Shown here in pieces: positions 7,612 through 11,105 of a stretch of 11,105 nt of DNA (position 1 is the stretch's first letter; each line of letters begins with the position of its first letter). The notes beneath the pieces were generated by a model that was given only the letters and a program-made list of their open reading frames with translations, did no database searches and had not been told where the DNA came from. Source of the stretch: Entamoeba invadens IP1. Taxonomy: Eukaryota; Evosea; Mastigamoebida; Endamoebidae. Position numbers and translations under genes: made by a program. Where the stretch lies: the NCBI RefSeq assembly GCF_000330505.1, contig NW_004191740.1, forward strand, positions 26,738-37,842, in the 5' to 3' direction.

Positions 7612-7855
7612 CAGTCAAAGGCGTCTATTTGTCGTAAATCCAGCAGAAAAAAGTATCTATTTGTCGTAAATGAGTAAATTTTGTAGAAAATTCTATTTAA
7701 TATTGAAATTTATTTTTTATAAAAAAATTAGTTTTTAATTCAACAAAAGTTACAAATTCGAGAACAAAATATTTAATTGTCGAACACCAAAATGATTGAT
7801 CGGTTGTGCAACAATTAAGCAAGTTATAATTTCGATAAATAGCCGCCTTTGACTG
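7612..7855. mobile_element. 244-bp MITE, Tc1/mariner-type ends
   Basis: The left end begins CAGTCAAAGGCG, and the right end finishes with its exact complement CGCCTTTGACTG (7844-7855). Beyond these 12 bases the match continues inward with about three mismatches to roughly 28 bp (CTATTT, then TCG, shared). Both ends are bordered by TA (7610-7611 and 7856-7857), the target duplication of Tc1/mariner-superfamily elements. The interior is AT-rich with no transposase. It is therefore a non-autonomous miniature element that would need a transposase from elsewhere. Entamoeba invadens is known to carry mariner-type and other DNA transposons. The element's left end closes the open frame that precedes it. 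Confidence 0.75.
7624..7671. repeat. 16-bp subterminal direct repeat in the MITE
   Basis: TCTATTTGTCGTAAAT occurs at 7624-7639, overlapping the left inverted terminus, and again at 7656-7671, 32 bases further in. Repeated motifs near the ends of Tc1/mariner-type elements can be extra transposase-binding sites. Here the duplication is on the left side only; a diverged single copy is at the right end. Confidence 0.7.
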
Positions 7856-7875
7856 TAGTCAAACCTCGACAATTA
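7774..7875. repeat. Inverted repeat overlapping the MITE right end
   Basis: TAATTGTCGA (7774-7783, inside the MITE) is the exact reverse complement of TCGACAATTA (7866-7875, outside it). The outer arm follows GTCAAACC, so TAGTCAAACCTCGACAATTA begins at the TA target site. It looks like another mariner-type terminus set head to head with the MITE end. No matching partner was seen further on. Confidence 0.4.
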
Positions 7876-8339
7876 TATATTTTTGATTAGTTTTTTGAAC
7901 TTTTTTTGTAAATGCAAGCTAATCTAAAATTAGTTTATTCTACCAAAAATTAAAATAAATAAAACTGTAAATATTTGGCATTTTCGTTTTTAAAACACAT
8001 TATAAAAACCCATTTTTAATGAATTTAAGATTATAAAATTTATATAATTATTCATGATATACAAATTCTATTGATGGTTAATAACTTCATTTTAAATAAT
8101 TTGTTTTATTAACAAAAATACAACAACACAATCTGTTTGCAACCTGAACACTTATTTGTTTAATTTTTACTATGAAACATGTAATTTTTCATTTGGGAAA
8201 TTGTTGAGATAATAACAACAGTCAAATACTTTTGAACCTATATAAGAAATTCAATTTATTTAAACATTTAAACAATAGCAAGAAAAAAATGCATTTTGAT
8301 TTCAAAAATTGAAAGATTATTTTAAAGATCTAACAGAAT
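7876..8339. other. AT-rich spacer
   Basis: No gene, notable repeat or RNA is visible. Frames are closed throughout, and the composition is close to pure A and T with scattered single G or C. CAGTCAAATA at 8219-8228 resembles the first eight bases of the MITE terminus but lacks the flanking TA. Confidence 0.5.
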
Positions 8340-8498
8340 TTAATTAAATGGACTTTTTACGTATTTTTCTCTGCAAATATTAATAACTACAGTAGCAGCA
8401 TTTAGTAGGATGCTCGAGAAACGAGGATGTTGTCTTAAAATAGTTTTGAAAGGGTGTTTCCCAATTAAATAATTAAAAATGAAATTGAAAGTACTGTA
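8340..8498 (-). pseudogene. Coding-like remnant, minus strand
   Basis: A minus-strand frame of 52 codons runs between TAA at 8499-8501 and TAA at 8340-8342, with no ATG start. It spans a local G+C-rich patch (about 8385-8460) and reads HPFKTILRQHPRFSSILL, NAATVVINICREKYVKSP. The balanced residue use (Pro, His, Arg, Cys, Val) is unlike random AT-rich translation. The plus strand of the same patch is also open for about 40 codons, so the strand is not certain. No family is recognised. Confidence 0.35.
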
Positions 8499-8655
8499 TT
8501 AAATGGTTGTTTTTAAAAATAATCAAAACAAAATCAAATTCTATTTAAAAATATAATAAAAGATATTGTTTTAAATGTGTTATGGTAAAAAAACAAAACA
8601 ACTTTGTAAGTATATACTAAATAAAACATGCAACTAAATAAACGTAAAAAATTAA

Positions 8656-8775
8656 TGTTCATCCGGAAATTGTGACATTCACATTGTTGTTCCTCTTAAA
8701 ATCGCTGAATTACAAACACCAAAACTTGTTTTTCTATCAGGTTGTAATTATACATTATCATTTTTATGTCGTTAA
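8656..8775 (+). pseudogene. Coding-like remnant, plus strand
   Basis: Between TAA at 8653-8655 and TAA at 8773-8775 a 39-codon plus-strand frame reads CSSGNCDIHIVVPLKIAEL and then QTPKLVFLSGCNYTLSFLCR. The alternating hydrophobic pattern suggests beta strands. There is no ATG. It lies 80 bases beyond the TMK stop on the opposite strand and looks like the tail of a decayed convergent gene. No family is recognised. Confidence 0.35.
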
Positions 8776-8857
8776 AAGACTTACTTTAAACAAATTTTTA
8801 GTGTTTTTAAAATAACCAATTTTTGAATATCAAAAACATTAAAGAGTAAAAAGATAA

Positions 8858-11105
8858 TTAAAAAGTGGTGTCAGTAAGAAAATTAACAATAGTTGTAGCA
8901 TCGATTCTTTTACTCATATCTTGTGCCCAACACTTTTGAATGACATCGAAAAGTTCTTGAGGCATATTATCTTTCTTTTCAACTCGTTTACCGTTAATAA
9001 CAAACTCTGCTATTTTCCATGGAAATCTGAACTGATGTTTTGTGTATGCCTGACACCACCCAATACATTCATACATAGTCACTCCAAATGAGTAAATATC
9101 TGCTGGTTTCTTATATTTGTCTTTTTTTAGTATTTCAGGTGCCATATAGACTGGAGTTCCAATACCTTTAGTGAAAGTCATATTAGTCATTAACATGTTG
9201 ACATTTCTCGCACTTCCAAAATCAGTCAATTTTGCTATTACTTTGTCATCAATATTCAATGATATAACCAAAATGTTGTCTGGTTTGATGTCTCTGTGTA
9301 ATATCCCATTCTCATGCAAATACAAAATTCCACGTGATGCATCTAACATTATTTTAACACGCATTTTCATGTTGATAGCATCAGTTTTCTTTCTCTTTTT
9401 AATCAAGTCTTGTAACGACCCGTACTCTGCATATTCAGTGACCATACAAAACTTAGTTGGTATAAACACTGCGCCATAAAAGTGGACGAAATACTCACAT
9501 CGGAATTTGTCCAACATGGCTACTTCATTATCAAACTCTATCATTACATTATCGTCTTGTTCACCACTTATTTTCATTTTCTTAATTGCTACTGTATTAC
9601 CTCTGAATGTTCCTTTATACACAACACCAAAGGAACCTTCCCCAATTTGACTTAATTCTTCAAGTTCTCTGTAATTTAGTTTTGTTGATTCTTCTGTGGT
9701 GACATTTACAGTAACACTTGTTGTGATTTGTTGTCCACTTGTAATATCAAGTGCAATAACTGCTATTTTATCATTAATATAACATGAACACAGTGGCGTG
9801 ATAAAGATCTCAAACTCACATGCTTCACCTTTGTGGAGTGTAACAAGAGATGGTACACTTCGGATTGTGTAATAATCACACCCTTTCATTACACTAAGCT
9901 GCACTTTCATGTTGTGTTTTGATGTGTTTCCAATACATATCAAGTCTCTTGTTTCTTTGTCAACTGGAATAAATTCATCGTTTTCTAAATCAAATTTCAA
10001 AATTTCTTTGTTGGTACAAAGAGAATCACACAAAGGAATCATCAATATATTCGATCGCTTCATATTAAATATACACACATTTTTATTAACTTTGTGTTGA
10101 ATACGCCTTTGATGTATTTTGAGTGCCAGATAAAAGATCATGAATACAATAAATATTATGATAAAAATTATGGCAATTGGTATTCCAATAACAACACCAT
10201 ATTTGGTATTAGACACACAACTCTCACCGTCATCCGATACTTTGTTACTCCCTTTACAAGCAGTGCACTTCGAGTTATATGCCGAAATACAATCCGATAT
10301 CGTGTGATATTCAACACAACTTCCTTTCAATAGAACTTTCTCTGTTTTACACAATAAACACACTACACTATTTTCACATGTTGCACAACTCTCTTTACAA
10401 TTAATACAACGCCCATTTTGTAAATAATAAGAATCATTACAAAGTACACACCCTTCGAGATTTGACTTCAAACAATTTGAGAGTGTTGTATTTGATGAAC
10501 ATAATTTGTTACACTTGCAATTTTGATGTAGCCATCTTTACACGACAAACACTCGTCTTTCTTCAAACACATATCACACGACTCGTCACACACATCACAA
10601 TCTTTCTCTGCTTTGAAATACCCAACTTTACAAATAGCACACCGACCACCAGCAGGTAATGGCACTTCACACCTATTGGCCAATTCACCAAGTGTCTGAC
10701 ATTTCATAAATAAGTCTAGAAAATATCTACTATGACATGAAATGCAATATGTTGCATTGTAACAACTAAGACAGTCATTCGTGCATTTCTCACAACCGTT
10801 TTTGTTCAAAAAATACCCAAATGGACATCGCTGACACCCTTTGTTATTTCGTGTCGAACAGTCGACTTCTTCTTGTGATTTTGGTGAACTTTTCATGTTA
10901 ATTACTGACATCTTTGTATCATTGACTTTATTGAGATCATCAAATTGTTCAGCACACACACCATCTTTCATGTTGAAGGCGTCTTGGCACTCAATACATT
11001 TTGTGGTATTAAGTGAGTAGTATTTGCAGTGCAACTCAACATCTGTTTTTGTGCAGAAGTCGTACTTGCCTTCAATGTTCTTAGTGTCAACTTGGTAATA
11101 TCCGG
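8858..11105 (-). CDS. Cys-rich transmembrane kinase (TMK family), 5' end outside window
   Basis: This is a receptor-like protein kinase of the large Entamoeba TMK group. The upstream frame (11104-10468) encodes a CXXC-rich ectodomain of furin-like repeats (CEKCTNDCLSCYNATYC, CDVCDESCDMC). It passes, after a one-base frameshift at the T4 run 10521-10524, into a 537-codon frame ending at 8858. In that second segment: more CXXC repeats (residues 8-86), a membrane span (about 91-118), and a beta-rich juxtamembrane region (about 130-260). The kinase domain (about 272-537) has the glycine loop GEGSFG (277-282), VAIKK with Lys297, Glu316, HRDIKPDN (392-399), DFG (417-419), APE (444-446) and Asp458. 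All catalytic residues are present, so activity is likely; the HRDIKPDN loop suggests Ser/Thr specificity within the TKL group. The stop overlaps TAATT. The signal peptide would lie upstream of the window. The frameshift may be an assembly error, or the receptor may be dead. Confidence 0.92.

Noticed and set aside
8219..8228. CAGTCAAATA as a second MITE terminus
   Set aside because: Only eight bases match, no TA precedes it, and no complementary end was found nearby.
9171..10659. Plus-strand open frames inside the TMK gene
   Set aside because: All are antisense shadows of the kinase and ectodomain coding sequence.
1..11105. CRISPR arrays, tRNA or rRNA genes, bacterial operon signals
   Set aside because: No regularly spaced repeats, cloverleaf-forming sequence or rRNA-like block was seen, and the genes have eukaryotic character.

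Overview
The window looks like nuclear DNA of an amoeba of the genus Entamoeba. The reasons are very AT-rich spacers with modestly richer coding islands, intronless genes, TAATT-type polyadenylation sequence overlapping stop codons, and above all a cysteine-rich transmembrane kinase (TMK) of the kind expanded in Entamoeba. The wide spacers, the many decayed genes and a Tc1/mariner-type miniature element would fit E. invadens, but the species cannot be proved from this window.

Layout. 1-1004 is AT-rich spacer with two hairpins and one small coding-like island (821-889). 1005-3955 (minus) is a badly broken gene for a secreted S41-family (tail-specific protease-like) peptidase with a repeated cysteine-rich tail. 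3932-4265 (plus) is a decayed helical protein gene, diverging from the peptidase. 4885-5346 (plus) is an intact four-EF-hand calcium-binding protein, preceded by two perfect 17-bp palindromes that bracket a TATTTAAA box. 6064-6953 (plus) is a broken right-handed beta-helix gene of bacterial type. 7409-7609 is an open frame without a start, cut by a 244-bp MITE (7612-7855) flanked by TA. 8340-8498 (minus) and 8656-8775 (plus) are short coding-like remnants. 8858-11105 (minus) is the 3' part of the TMK gene: CXXC-rich ectodomain, one membrane span, a beta-rich juxtamembrane region and a TKL-like kinase domain with all catalytic motifs. One single-base frameshift lies in the ectodomain.

Only two genes look functional: the EF-hand protein, and the TMK if its frameshift is an error or tolerated. 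Both belong to signalling families, but nothing here shows that they act together. The rest is mostly a gene graveyard. I see no CRISPR array, tRNA, rRNA, operon or clearly new multi-gene system. The most interesting items are the paired palindromes at the EF-hand promoter, the bacterial-type beta-helix relic, the peptidase with repeated Cys modules, and the MITE with its subterminal repeats.
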